This document shows, piece after piece, positions 26,409 to 35,531 of a stretch of DNA of 64,000 nt (position 1 is the first letter of the stretch; the number at the start of each line of letters is the position of its first letter). The notes beneath the pieces are model-generated. The model saw nothing but the letters and a program-made list of their open reading frames with translations, was not told where the DNA came from and searched no databases. A program made the position numbers and the translations under genes. The DNA is from Ilyobacter polytropus DSM 2926 (GTDB lineage Bacteria; Fusobacteriota; Fusobacteriia; Fusobacteriales; Fusobacteriaceae): NCBI RefSeq assembly GCF_000165505.1, contig NC_014632.1, positions 620,001 through 684,000 on the forward strand, written 5' to 3'.

Positions 26409-27479
26409 ATGAAGAGTAAAGACGCAAAGGTTTTCCTCGAAGCTTTGACGGAACTAGAGAAGGAGAAGGGGATAAGCAAAGAAAGTCTTATCGAAACTGT
26501 AGAGCAGGCTCTTCTTGCTGCATACAAAAAGCACTATGGAGAAGAGGATAGCTCTATAGAGGTGGAAATCAACAGAGAATCAGGAGATGTCAAAGTATAT
26601 GAGATCAAAACTGTAGTAGAAGCGGAAGATCTCTATGACTCAGCTTGTGAGATAATACTTGAAGATGCCCTTCTAGAAAAAAAGAGAGCAAAAGTAGGGG
26701 ACGTATTAAAAATTGAAGTAAACTGTGAAGAGTTTAGAAGAAATGCTATCCAAAACGGGAAGCAGATCGTGATACAGAAAGTCAGAGAAGCAGAAAGACA
26801 ATTTGTCTTTGATAAGTTTAAAAGCAGAGAAAAGGACATAATAAACGGAATAATCAGAAGAATAGACGACAGAAGAAATATCTTTATAGAGTTTGATGGT
26901 ATAGAGGCAATGCTTCCTATCGTAGAGCAGTCTCCATCTGATGTATATAGAGTAGGAGACAGGCTTAAAGTATATGTTGTAGAAGTGGAAAAAACAAGTA
27001 GATTCCCAAAGATATTAATTTCTAGAAAACATGAGGGACTACTGAAAAAGCTATTTGAATTAGAGATACCTGAGATTGAAGACGGTCTTATAGAAATAAA
27101 GGCAGTTGCAAGAGAAGCAGGCTCTAGAGCAAAAGTGGCAGTTTACTCTGAGAATAAAGAGATTGACACTGTAGGGGCATGTATAGGACAAAAAGGTCTA
27201 AGAATTAAAAATGTGGTAAATGAGCTTAACGGAGAAAAAATAGACATTGTAGAATGGCTCGATTCCCAAGAAGAGTTCGTATCTGCAGCTCTTAGTCCGG
27301 CAAAAGTAATGAGCGTAGAGGTTTTAGAAGACCAGGTGACAGCGAGAGTAATCGTAGACACATCACAACTTTCCCTAGCTATAGGTAAAAATGGTCAGAA
27401 TGCAAGACTTGCGGCGAAACTAACTGGTATGAGAGTTGACATAAAAACTCCTGAAGCTGCTGCAGAGGAAGAGAATTAA
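26409..27479 (+). CDS. nusA: Transcription termination/antitermination factor NusA
   Basis: 356 residues. The N-terminal RNA-polymerase-binding domain spans about 1-125; an S1 domain (INGIIRRIDDRRNIFIEFDGIEAMLP) covers about 135-200; two KH domains follow, with VGACIGQKGLRIKNVVNEL and SLAIGKNGQNARLAAKLTG. It lacks the C-terminal acidic repeats of proteobacterial NusA, which is the usual short form. AGGAGG precedes the ATG. The stop overlaps the next start by one base (TAATG). Confidence 0.97.
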   Translation: MKSKDAKVFLEALTELEKEKGISKESLIETVEQALLAAYKKHYGEEDSSIEVEINRESGDVKVYEIKTVVEAEDLYDSACEIILEDALLEKKRAKVGDVLKIEVNCEEFRRNAIQNGKQIVIQKVREAERQFVFDKFKSREKDIINGIIRRIDDRRNIFIEFDGIEAMLPIVEQSPSDVYRVGDRLKVYVVEVEKTSRFPKILISRKHEGLLKKLFELEIPEIEDGLIEIKAVAREAGSRAKVAVYSENKEIDTVGACIGQKGLRIKNVVNELNGEKIDIVEWLDSQEEFVSAALSPAKVMSVEVLEDQVTARVIVDTSQLSLAIGKNGQNARLAAKLTGMRVDIKTPEAAAEEEN

Positions 27480-28003
27480 TGAAAAACAGTGACTTGCCAG
27501 AAAGAACCTGTGCTGTCTGCCGTAGTAAAAAAACTAAGGATCAGCTTTTTAGAATTGTGGAAAAAAACGGTGAATTTATCTATGATAGAGAACAGAAAAT
27601 TCAGTCTCGTGGAAGCTATGTCTGCAGAACTCACGAATGTGTGAAAAGATTGTTAAAACATAGAAAATATAAAATGGACATTTCTGAATTAACTAAGATG
27701 GTAGATGACCTTAAAAAAAACAGTAAGGACTATATGGGAATATTAAATGCAATGAAAAGTTCTCAGTTTCTGACATTTGGAATTAATATGGTTTTTGAAG
27801 ATATAGAAAAAGTTCATTTTCTGATAATTGCAGAAGACATCAGTGAAAAAAATGATAAAAAGATAATTTCAAAAGCGAAAGAACAAGGGATAAAGTATAT
27901 CCATTATGGTAATAAAAATCAGCTTGGAGAGGTATTTGGTAAAGCTGAGATTAATGTTATAGGCGTAAAAAATAAAAAAGTGGCACGTGGTCTCATGGAG
28001 TAA
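27479..28003 (+). CDS. Fused YlxR (DUF448) and L7Ae-like YlxQ RNA-binding protein
   Basis: 174 residues. Residues about 1-75 are YlxR-like: PERTCAVCRSKKTKDQLFRIV and SRGSYVCRTHECVKR. Residues about 85-174 resemble the L7Ae/L30e ribosomal-protein family (FGINMVFEDIEKVHFLIIAEDIS, IKYIHYGNKNQLGEVFG, INVIGVKNKKVARGL). In Bacillus these are two separate genes, ylxR and ylxQ, at the same place in the operon. Here they are one reading frame. The role is probably RNA binding during translation or RNase P-related regulation; poorly known. Confidence 0.88.
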   Translation: MKNSDLPERTCAVCRSKKTKDQLFRIVEKNGEFIYDREQKIQSRGSYVCRTHECVKRLLKHRKYKMDISELTKMVDDLKKNSKDYMGILNAMKSSQFLTFGINMVFEDIEKVHFLIIAEDISEKNDKKIISKAKEQGIKYIHYGNKNQLGEVFGKAEINVIGVKNKKVARGLME

Positions 28004-28023
28004 ACGTACTGGAGGTGTTATTA

Positions 28024-30120
28024 TTGAAGACAAGAGTACATGAATTAGCTAAGAAGCATGATATGTCAAATAAGGATTTTTTAAATCTTCTTCATGAAAT
28101 GGGAGTGGAGGTTTCTTCACATCTTTCTGGTTTGAGTGATGAAGCTGTGAAAGAGATAGAAGAGTATCTTGAGTCAGAAGAGAATACAAATTCAAAGAAA
28201 AAAAAGAAAAAAAGAAGTAAAGGAGCAGCCAAAGAATCTTCTAAGGATAAAGAGGAAAAAGGAAAAACAAAAACTTCTAAAAAGAAGAAAGGTAGAAGAT
28301 CTGATTTTACCGTAAAAAAAGCTGAAGAGGTAGAAGAAATTGTCTTAGAAGAAGACGGAATGAAAATAGTAAAGTTAAGAGGTGAAATCACAGTTGGTGA
28401 ATTTGCTGAAAAGCTTGGAATCAATGCTACAGAAATTATAAAAAAACTTTTCCTTAAAGGGCAGATGCTTACAATTAACAGCACTATGTCTTTAGAATTA
28501 GCAGAAGAGATGGCTGTCGAATATGATGCACTTATAGAGATAGAAGAAGAAGTAGAAATGGAATTCGGAGAGAAGTTTGACCTTGAATTAGAGGACAAAG
28601 AATCTGATCTTGTGGAAAGGCCTCCTGTAATCACAATAATGGGACACGTTGACCACGGAAAGACTTCACTTCTAGATGCACTTAGAGCGACTAATGTAGC
28701 AGATGGAGAAGCTGGAGGAATCACTCAAAGAATCGGTGCCTACCAGATATCAAAAAATGGTAAGAAGATCACATTTGTAGATACTCCAGGACATGAGGCC
28801 TTTACAGATATGAGAGCCAGGGGAGCCCAGGTTACAGATATAGCTATCCTTGTAGTAGCAGCAGATGACGGAGTAATGCCACAGACAATAGAAGCATTAT
28901 CCCATGCTAAAGCTGCAAAAGTACCGATCATTGTGGCAGTAAACAAAATAGATAAACCTGAAGCCAATGCTCTAAGGGTAAAACAAGAGCTTATGGAACA
29001 CGGATTAGTATCTGTAGAATGGGGTGGAGATGTAGAATTCGTAGAAGTTTCGGCAAAGCAAAGACTAAATCTTGACGAACTTCTTGAAACAATCCTTCTT
29101 ACTGCAGAGATATTGGAATTAAAAGCGAATCCTAAGAAAAGAGCTAAAGGTATAGTCCTTGAATCTAGACTAGATCCAAAAGTAGGACCTATAGCCGACG
29201 TTCTGATACAGGAAGGTGAACTTAAAATAGGAGATGTCATCGTCGCTGGAGAGGCTCAAGGTAAAGTAAGAGCTCTAATGAGTGACAGAGGGGAAAGAGC
29301 AGAATCTATAGGTCTTGCTCAACCTACTGAGATCGTTGGATTTAACATAGTTCCAGAAGCAGGAGACGTAGTATATGTAATCCAAAATGAACAGCATGCT
29401 AGAAGAATCGTAGAGGAAGTAGCCAAGGCAAGAAAGATATCAGAAGTATCTAGAAAGTCTATCTCTCTTGAATCACTTTCTCAGCACATGGAAGATTCAA
29501 ATATAAAAGAACTTAATCTAATACTAAGAGCTGATTCAAAAGGTTCTGTAGAGGCTCTAAAAGAATCTCTTCATAAACTTTCTACTGATGAAGTTGCAGT
29601 AAACATAATACAGGCTGCGTCAGGAGCTATAACAGAAAGTGACGTAAAACTAGCAGAAGCCTCAGATGCTATCATCATAGGTTTCCATGTAAGACCTACA
29701 ACAAAGGCCCTTAGAGGAGCAGAAGATTCAGGGGTAGAGATAAGAACATCAAATATCATCTATCATATTACTGAGGATATAGAAAAAGCTCTTACAGGAA
29801 TGCTAGACCCTGAATTCAGAGAAAATTATCAGGGAAGAATAGAGATCAAAAAGATATTTAAAGTAAGTAAAATCGGAAATATAGCAGGATGTATAGTTGT
29901 AGACGGTAAGGTGAAGAGTGACTCTAACATAAGACTCCTTAGAAATGGAGTAGTAGTTTATGAAGGGGAACTTGATTCACTAAAAAGATTCAAAGATGAT
30001 GTCAAAGAGGTTGTTGCTGGTCAAGAATGTGGACTAAACATTCAAAACTTCAATGATATCAAAGAAGGAGATATCGTCGAGGCCTTTGATGTCATTGAAA
30101 TAAAAAGAACTTTAAAATAA
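28024..30120 (+). CDS. infB: Translation initiation factor IF-2
   Basis: 698 residues. GTPase that brings initiator tRNA to the 30S subunit. An N-terminal domain (TRVHELAKKHDMSNKDFLNLL) is followed by a lysine-rich linker (about 50-95), a second IF2-N unit (ITVGEFAEKLGINATEIIKKLF), the G domain with GHVDHGKTSLLDALR (G1), DTPGHEAF (G3) and NKIDKPEA (G4), and domains II-IV. GGAGGTG at 28011-28017 selects TTG 28024 as start; the upstream GTG overlaps that site. Confidence 0.97.
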   Translation: MKTRVHELAKKHDMSNKDFLNLLHEMGVEVSSHLSGLSDEAVKEIEEYLESEENTNSKKKKKKRSKGAAKESSKDKEEKGKTKTSKKKKGRRSDFTVKKAEEVEEIVLEEDGMKIVKLRGEITVGEFAEKLGINATEIIKKLFLKGQMLTINSTMSLELAEEMAVEYDALIEIEEEVEMEFGEKFDLELEDKESDLVERPPVITIMGHVDHGKTSLLDALRATNVADGEAGGITQRIGAYQISKNGKKITFVDTPGHEAFTDMRARGAQVTDIAILVVAADDGVMPQTIEALSHAKAAKVPIIVAVNKIDKPEANALRVKQELMEHGLVSVEWGGDVEFVEVSAKQRLNLDELLETILLTAEILELKANPKKRAKGIVLESRLDPKVGPIADVLIQEGELKIGDVIVAGEAQGKVRALMSDRGERAESIGLAQPTEIVGFNIVPEAGDVVYVIQNEQHARRIVEEVAKARKISEVSRKSISLESLSQHMEDSNIKELNLILRADSKGSVEALKESLHKLSTDEVAVNIIQAASGAITESDVKLAEASDAIIIGFHVRPTTKALRGAEDSGVEIRTSNIIYHITEDIEKALTGMLDPEFRENYQGRIEIKKIFKVSKIGNIAGCIVVDGKVKSDSNIRLLRNGVVVYEGELDSLKRFKDDVKEVVAGQECGLNIQNFNDIKEGDIVEAFDVIEIKRTLK

Positions 30121-30186
30121 ACTTAGTAGCAGGAGAATGCATCTTCTGAAGCTTTCTATGGTTATTTAGAGAAAGAGGGTGTTATC

Positions 30187-30540
30187 ATGAAAAAACAAAG
30201 AATTGCTGCCATTGAAAAAGAGATGACAAAGGTAATTTCTAATGTTTTGTTTGGAGAACTTAAAAATCCTAAAATAAAAGGAATAGTCTCTGTTACTCAT
30301 GTAAGGGTGACGCAGGACCTGAAGTTTGTGGATGTTAGTTTTAGTGTTCTTCCTATGGCAGGGCAGACTGTAAATAGAGAAACTGTACTAAAAGGCCTTA
30401 ATGAAACAAGAGGATATTTCAGAAAAAGAATCGGTGAAGAGATAAAAATCAGATTTGTACCTGAAGTAAGAGTTCATTTAGATGACAGTATAGAACATGC
30501 AGTTAAAATTTCAAAACTACTAAATGAAGTAAAGGAATAG
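30187..30540 (+). CDS. rbfA: Ribosome-binding factor A
   Basis: 117 residues. Binds the 5' region of 16S rRNA during late 30S maturation. KH-like fold with QRIAAIEKEMTKVISNVL, VSVTHVRVTQDLKFVDVSFSV and RKRIGEEIKIRFVPEVRVHLDDSIEHA, all typical. It sits in the canonical place after infB. Full length. Confidence 0.96.
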   Translation: MKKQRIAAIEKEMTKVISNVLFGELKNPKIKGIVSVTHVRVTQDLKFVDVSFSVLPMAGQTVNRETVLKGLNETRGYFRKRIGEEIKIRFVPEVRVHLDDSIEHAVKISKLLNEVKE

Positions 30541-30547
30541 TGGTTGT

Positions 30548-32263
30548 ATGTTGTGGGAATATAGTGATGTGGCGGAGTCCCTGGTGGACTCTAAGTCTAA
30601 GGAATGGCATGTATCAAAATGCCTTTCCAGACTTCTCCTCAACAGAGGAATAAACACCGAAGACAGATTAAAGGATTTCCTCAATCCCCACATTGATAAA
30701 TTTAGAGATCCTTTTGATTTTGAAAGGATGAATGAAGTTGTCAAAAAGATAATCGATGCCAAAAGAAAAGGTGAAAAGATTTTTATCTACGGGGACTATG
30801 ATGTAGATGGAATAACAGCAGCCACTTTTCTGGTATTGGTCTTTAGGCAGATAGGAATAGATGTGGACTACTATATCCCAAACCGGATGGAAGAGGGATA
30901 CGGTCTAGACAGAAAGGCTATCAATTATATTAATGATAAAAATGGCAAACTTGTCATAACTGTAGATACAGGAGTAAATTCTATAGAAGATGTGCAGTAT
31001 GCTAATAAACTAGGTATAGATGTGATAATATCTGACCACCACAAAATAATCAAGGAAAAAGGTGACGAACAGCTGCTGATAATCAATCCTAAATTCAGCG
31101 AAAAATATCAGTTTAAGTTTTTAGCTGGAGCAGGAGTGGCTCTTAAAGTAGCTCAAGCTGTATACATAACTTTAGGAGAAAATCTTGATAAACTATATCA
31201 GTATATTGATATAGTTATGATAGGAACTGTGGCAGATGTAGTACCTATGATAGATGAAAACAGGATTATAATACGAAAAGGTCTTGAAGTAATAAAAAAA
31301 ACAAAGGTAAAAGGTCTAGTCTATCTCATGAAATATCTGAGGCTTCAGAATAAAGATATAACCACTACTGATGTGAGCTTTTTTATATCGCCACTTCTTA
31401 ACTCTCTTGGCAGAATAGGCACATCAAAGGTGGGGGCAGACTTCTTTATAAATGAAGATGACTTTGAAATATATAATATCATCGAAGAGATGAAGAAATC
31501 TAATAAAAAGAGAAGAGAGTTAGAAAGAACTATTTTTAATGAGATAGATGAAGAAATTCAAAAGATGAAGGATAAGAACTTTAAGTATCTTTTCCTAAAA
31601 TCTTCTAAGTGGCATCCCGGTGTAATAGGTGTAGTCTCGTCGAGACTATCGATAAAATATCATGTCCCTGTAGTCCTTGTGGCTGTAAAAGACGGGATAG
31701 GAAAAGCATCCTGTAGAAGTATAGAGGGAATAAATATTTTCAATATACTCAGGGAGATGGCAGATAAGTTATTAAGATTTGGAGGCCATGATCTGGCATC
31801 TGGTTTTATAGCTCGAACTTCTAATCTTGATGAGATAGAAAAGAGATTAAAAGGATGCCTTGAAGTACCTGGCAAGAAAAAAGAGATAAAAACTTTAAAA
31901 ATAGATGGAACTTTTTCTATTGAAAATATAGATGAAAACATTTTAACAGATTTACAACAGGTTTCACCCTACGGGCTAGAAAATGAACACCCTATTTTTC
32001 TTGATGAAGGTCTTGAATTTGAGAATCTTAAAAAATTCGGTGTTGAAAACAGACACTTTAAAACTTTTATAAAAAAGAACGGTAAGAGATATTCTGCCGT
32101 GGCCTTTGATCTCGGTTCTAAGATAGATGAAGAGGAGTATAAGCTTCTGAGATTTGATATAGCCTATTATCCTGAAAAGGTATATTATAAGGGTGATGAA
32201 ACCCTTCAGATCAGAATCAAGGATTTTAAAGTAAAAGATAATTTTTATAATATTTTTACATAA
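30548..32263 (+). CDS. recJ: Single-stranded-DNA-specific exonuclease RecJ
   Basis: 571 residues. 5'-3' ssDNA exonuclease used in recombination and mismatch repair. DHH phosphoesterase motifs: FIYGDYDVDGITAA (motif I), TVDTGVNS, ISDHHK (motif III), and GTVADVVPM. The DHHA1 part has HPGVIGVVSSRL and RFGGHDLASGF. It follows rbfA by 7 bases with only a weak AAGGAA as ribosome site, so it is translationally dependent on the operon. Normal length. Confidence 0.95.
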   Translation: MLWEYSDVAESLVDSKSKEWHVSKCLSRLLLNRGINTEDRLKDFLNPHIDKFRDPFDFERMNEVVKKIIDAKRKGEKIFIYGDYDVDGITAATFLVLVFRQIGIDVDYYIPNRMEEGYGLDRKAINYINDKNGKLVITVDTGVNSIEDVQYANKLGIDVIISDHHKIIKEKGDEQLLIINPKFSEKYQFKFLAGAGVALKVAQAVYITLGENLDKLYQYIDIVMIGTVADVVPMIDENRIIIRKGLEVIKKTKVKGLVYLMKYLRLQNKDITTTDVSFFISPLLNSLGRIGTSKVGADFFINEDDFEIYNIIEEMKKSNKKRRELERTIFNEIDEEIQKMKDKNFKYLFLKSSKWHPGVIGVVSSRLSIKYHVPVVLVAVKDGIGKASCRSIEGINIFNILREMADKLLRFGGHDLASGFIARTSNLDEIEKRLKGCLEVPGKKKEIKTLKIDGTFSIENIDENILTDLQQVSPYGLENEHPIFLDEGLEFENLKKFGVENRHFKTFIKKNGKRYSAVAFDLGSKIDEEEYKLLRFDIAYYPEKVYYKGDETLQIRIKDFKVKDNFYNIFT

Positions 32264-32281
32264 TAAATAAGGAGGAAATTG

Positions 32282-33571
32282 ATGAATTACGAAATTAAGA
32301 AACTTGAAAACTCTACTGTTGAGATCTCTTTAGTACTAGAAGGTGCAGAAGTTAAGGGGTACAAAGATGAAGTAATAAAAAATCTAGCTGGAAAGGCTGA
32401 TGTTCCTGGATTCAGAAAAGGTAAAGCACCTTCTTCGGCAATTGAATCTAAATTCAAAGAGGTTATTCAAGAAGAAGTAACTGAAAAAGTACTTCAGGCA
32501 CACTATGAGACTGTATTAAAGGAAACTGGATTAAAACCAGTAAACTTTGTAAATTCAGCTAATGTAGAATTAGAAGATGAAAAGTATGTAGGAAAATTCC
32601 TAGTAGACGTTTATCCTGAGTTTGAAGTTGCAAACTACAAAGGTCTAGAAGCTGAAAAAGAAACTTTTGAAATGAACGACGAAGTTCTAAACAGCGAGAT
32701 CGAACTTATGATAGAAAAGGAGTCAAAACTTGCAGATGCTCCTGAAGGATACAAAGCTCAAATAGATGACACTTTAGACCTTGCCTTTGAAGGGTTTATA
32801 GATGGAGAAGCATTTGAAGGTGGAAAAGCTGACTCACATATGCTAAAATTAGGTTCTAAAATGTTCATAGGGGACTTTGAAGAGCAGTTAGTAGGATATG
32901 AAGCAGGACAAGAGGGAGAAGTAAATGTATCTTTCCCTGAAAATTACCATGCACCAAACCTTGCAGGTAAACCAGCTTTATTCAAAGTAAAAGTAAATGC
33001 AGTTAAAGTTATGGAAAAACCAGAACTTAACGATGAATTTGCAAAGGCTCAAGGATTTGAATCTGTAGAGGACTTAAAAGCTAAGAAAGCTGTAGAAATC
33101 AAAGAAAGAGAAGAAGCTAGAACTGTAAATGAATATAGAGGAAAACTTCTTCAACAAGTAGTTGACAATACAGAGATGGCTTTACCTAACTCAATGATCG
33201 AAAGAGAGATAAAAGGAAGAATCACTGAGATGGAGCAGCAACTTTCTACACAAGGTATCGGACTTGATATGTACCTAAAAATGTCAGGTGTAACAATGGA
33301 AAAAATGAATGAGCAGCTTAGACCAATGGCAGCTCAAAAAGTTAAGCTAGATGTAATCTTAGATGCTATAGCAACTGCTGAAGATATCACAGTTTCTGAT
33401 GAAGAACTTGCTGATAAAATGGAAGAAGTAGCTAAAATGTACGGAATGGATACTGAAAAACTTAATGAAGAATTAACAAAAGCAGGAAACTTAAACACAT
33501 TTAAAGAAAACGTAAAAATAGACACAAGAATCCAAAAGACAATGGACTTTATCGTAAATAACGCCAAGTAG
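32282..33571 (+). CDS. tig: Trigger factor
   Basis: 429 residues. Ribosome-associated chaperone and peptidyl-prolyl isomerase. The N-terminal ribosome-binding signature PGFRKGKAPSSAIE (GFRxGKxP) is present, then a PPIase domain (about 150-240, DTLDLAFEGFIDGEAFEGG) and a helical C-terminal chaperone domain. GGAGG supports ATG 32282. It precedes clpP-clpX-lon, a protein quality-control block common in bacteria. Confidence 0.97.
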   Translation: MNYEIKKLENSTVEISLVLEGAEVKGYKDEVIKNLAGKADVPGFRKGKAPSSAIESKFKEVIQEEVTEKVLQAHYETVLKETGLKPVNFVNSANVELEDEKYVGKFLVDVYPEFEVANYKGLEAEKETFEMNDEVLNSEIELMIEKESKLADAPEGYKAQIDDTLDLAFEGFIDGEAFEGGKADSHMLKLGSKMFIGDFEEQLVGYEAGQEGEVNVSFPENYHAPNLAGKPALFKVKVNAVKVMEKPELNDEFAKAQGFESVEDLKAKKAVEIKEREEARTVNEYRGKLLQQVVDNTEMALPNSMIEREIKGRITEMEQQLSTQGIGLDMYLKMSGVTMEKMNEQLRPMAAQKVKLDVILDAIATAEDITVSDEELADKMEEVAKMYGMDTEKLNEELTKAGNLNTFKENVKIDTRIQKTMDFIVNNAK

Positions 33572-33580
33572 TCTTTTAAA

Positions 33581-33613
33581 AGTTATAGGGCAGATTATTC
33601 TGCCCTATAAACT
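33581..33613 (+). other. Stem-loop between tig and clpP
   Basis: TATAGGGCAGA and TCTGCCCTATA pair perfectly around a tiny loop, with A/T extensions. No T tract follows, so termination would be weak. A TATAAT at 33629-33634 may be the -10 of a clpP promoter. Confidence 0.5.
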
Positions 33614-33696
33614 CATAAACTGATTTTATATAATGAGCAGCTTAAGGGACAAGAGGGTCACTTGTGGCTTTAGCTACTGATTAAGGAGGGATAATA

Positions 33697-34296
33697 ATGT
33701 ATAATCCAACAGTAATAGAAAACACAGGTAGAGGAGAGCGTGCTTATGACATCTACTCCAGACTTTTAAGAGATAGAATTATATTCTTGGGAACTGAAAT
33801 AGATGACCGTGTGGCTAACTCCATAGTGGCGCAACTTTTGTTTCTAGAGGCCGAAGATGCTGAAAAAGACATTATCATGTATATTAACAGTCCTGGCGGG
33901 GTAATTACCGGGGGAATGGCAATATATGATACTATGAATTATATTAAACCTGATGTACAGACGGTGTGCATAGGACAGGCAGCAAGTATGGGTGCACTTC
34001 TTCTGACTGCAGGGACTCCAGGGAAAAGATACTCCCTGGAAAACTCGAGAATAATGATACACCAGCCTTTAGGTGGAGCCAGAGGACAGGCAACGGATAT
34101 CGCCATTCAGGCAAAAGAGATACTAAAGATGAAAGAACTCACATCACAGATAATTTCCAAAACCACAGGCCAGCCTTTTGACAAGGTAATGGAAGACACT
34201 GAAAGAGATAAATACATGAACCCTTATGAAGCAAAAGAATACGGATTGGTCGATCATGTATTTAAAGGGACAAGAGGTGAAGAAAAAAATGGATAA
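33697..34296 (+). CDS. clpP: ATP-dependent Clp protease proteolytic subunit
   Basis: 199 residues. Serine protease ring that works with ClpX. Catalytic Ser in [11 protein letters not shown], His in [16 protein letters not shown] and Asp in DTERDKYM are all present; [17 protein letters not shown] forms the substrate groove. AAGGAGG is well placed. The end overlaps clpX by 8 bases. Confidence 0.98.
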   Translation: MYNPTVIENTGRGERAYDIYSRLLRDRIIFLGTEIDDRVANSIVAQLLFLEAEDAEKDIIMYINSPGGVITGGMAIYDTMNYIKPDVQTVCIGQAASMGALLLTAGTPGKRYSLENSRIMIHQPLGGARGQATDIAIQAKEILKMKELTSQIISKTTGQPFDKVMEDTERDKYMNPYEAKEYGLVDHVFKGTRGEEKNG

Positions 34297-35527
34297 GGAA
34301 ACTAGATGCTCCTTTTGTGGAAAAAAAGAGGGAGAAGTAGCAAAACTTATAGCAGGTGTAGGAGGAGCTTTTATTTGCAATGAGTGTGTAGAGGCTTGCG
34401 TAGAGATGTTAGACTTTTCAATAGATGCACTTCCCTATGACAGAGAGGACTTTTCTGAAATCAACCTTTTAAAACCAAAGGAGATAAAGACGAGCCTCGA
34501 CGAATATGTAATAGGACAGGAACATGCAAAAAAAGTACTAGCTGTGTCTGTTTACAACCACTACAAAAGAATCCTTCATAAAGACAAAAGAGAAGAATCA
34601 GATGTAGAACTTCAAAAATCAAATGTACTTCTTATAGGACCTACAGGTTCAGGTAAGACGTTACTTGCACAGACTCTTGCAAGGACTCTTCATGTTCCAT
34701 TTGCAATAGCAGATGCAACTACACTCACAGAAGCTGGATATGTAGGGGATGATGTAGAAAACGTGCTTGTAAGACTACTCCAGGCTGCAGATTATGATGT
34801 AGACGCAGCAGAGAGAGGAATAATCTACATAGATGAGATAGATAAAATTGCCAGAAAATCCGAGAATACCTCTATAACTAGAGATGTGTCGGGAGAGGGA
34901 GTGCAGCAGGCACTTCTGAAAATAATAGAGGGAACAAAGGCACAGGTTCCACCTCAGGGAGGAAGAAAGCATCCTCACCAAGAATTAATTGAGATAGATA
35001 CCTCTAATATCCTATTCGTAGTAGGAGGAGCTTTTGAGGGTCTAGATAAAGTCATCAAGTCCAGAACTAAGAAAAAGGTAATAGGATTTGGTGCAGATAT
35101 GAAATACGATTCCAAAGAATCTGAGGATGAGACACTATCAAAGGTTTTACCAGAAGATCTTGTAAAACATGGTCTTATACCAGAATTAATAGGAAGATTA
35201 CCTGTTCTCACAACCCTTGAACATTTAGATGAAGATGCCCTTATAAGTATTCTTGTCGAGCCTAAAAACGCCATCATAAAACAGTATAAAAAGTTTTTTG
35301 AGTTTGAAGAAGTAAAACTTGAATTTGAAGAAGATGCGCTTAAGAGAATAGCACATATGGCTATAGATAGAAAAATTGGTGCCAGAGGTCTAAGGTCAAT
35401 ATTAGAAAGCACTATGCTTGCTCTTATGTATGAAGTTCCATCTAGCGGAGATGTGGAAAAAATAATCATAACTGAGGGAGCTGTCAGCAACAGCAAAGAA
35501 GCTGTTATTGTAAAAAAGGAGGGATAA
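34289..35527 (+). CDS. clpX: ATP-dependent Clp protease ATP-binding subunit ClpX
   Basis: 412 residues. The N-terminal zinc-binding domain has four Cys in [11 protein letters not shown] and CNECVEAC. The AAA+ module carries Walker [16 protein letters not shown], Walker [24 protein letters not shown] and the sensor-2 region [17 protein letters not shown] at 34274-34280 picks the ATG at 34289 inside the end of clpP; longer in-frame starts would put non-family residues before the zinc finger. Unfolds substrates for ClpP. Confidence 0.98.
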   Translation: MDKETRCSFCGKKEGEVAKLIAGVGGAFICNECVEACVEMLDFSIDALPYDREDFSEINLLKPKEIKTSLDEYVIGQEHAKKVLAVSVYNHYKRILHKDKREESDVELQKSNVLLIGPTGSGKTLLAQTLARTLHVPFAIADATTLTEAGYVGDDVENVLVRLLQAADYDVDAAERGIIYIDEIDKIARKSENTSITRDVSGEGVQQALLKIIEGTKAQVPPQGGRKHPHQELIEIDTSNILFVVGGAFEGLDKVIKSRTKKKVIGFGADMKYDSKESEDETLSKVLPEDLVKHGLIPELIGRLPVLTTLEHLDEDALISILVEPKNAIIKQYKKFFEFEEVKLEFEEDALKRIAHMAIDRKIGARGLRSILESTMLALMYEVPSSGDVEKIIITEGAVSNSKEAVIVKKEG

Positions 35528-35531
35528 CTCA

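Noticed and set aside
28092-28724. Long minus-strand ORF of 210 codons
   Set aside because: It is the complement of the infB coding region with serine-rich, low-complexity translation and no ribosome site.
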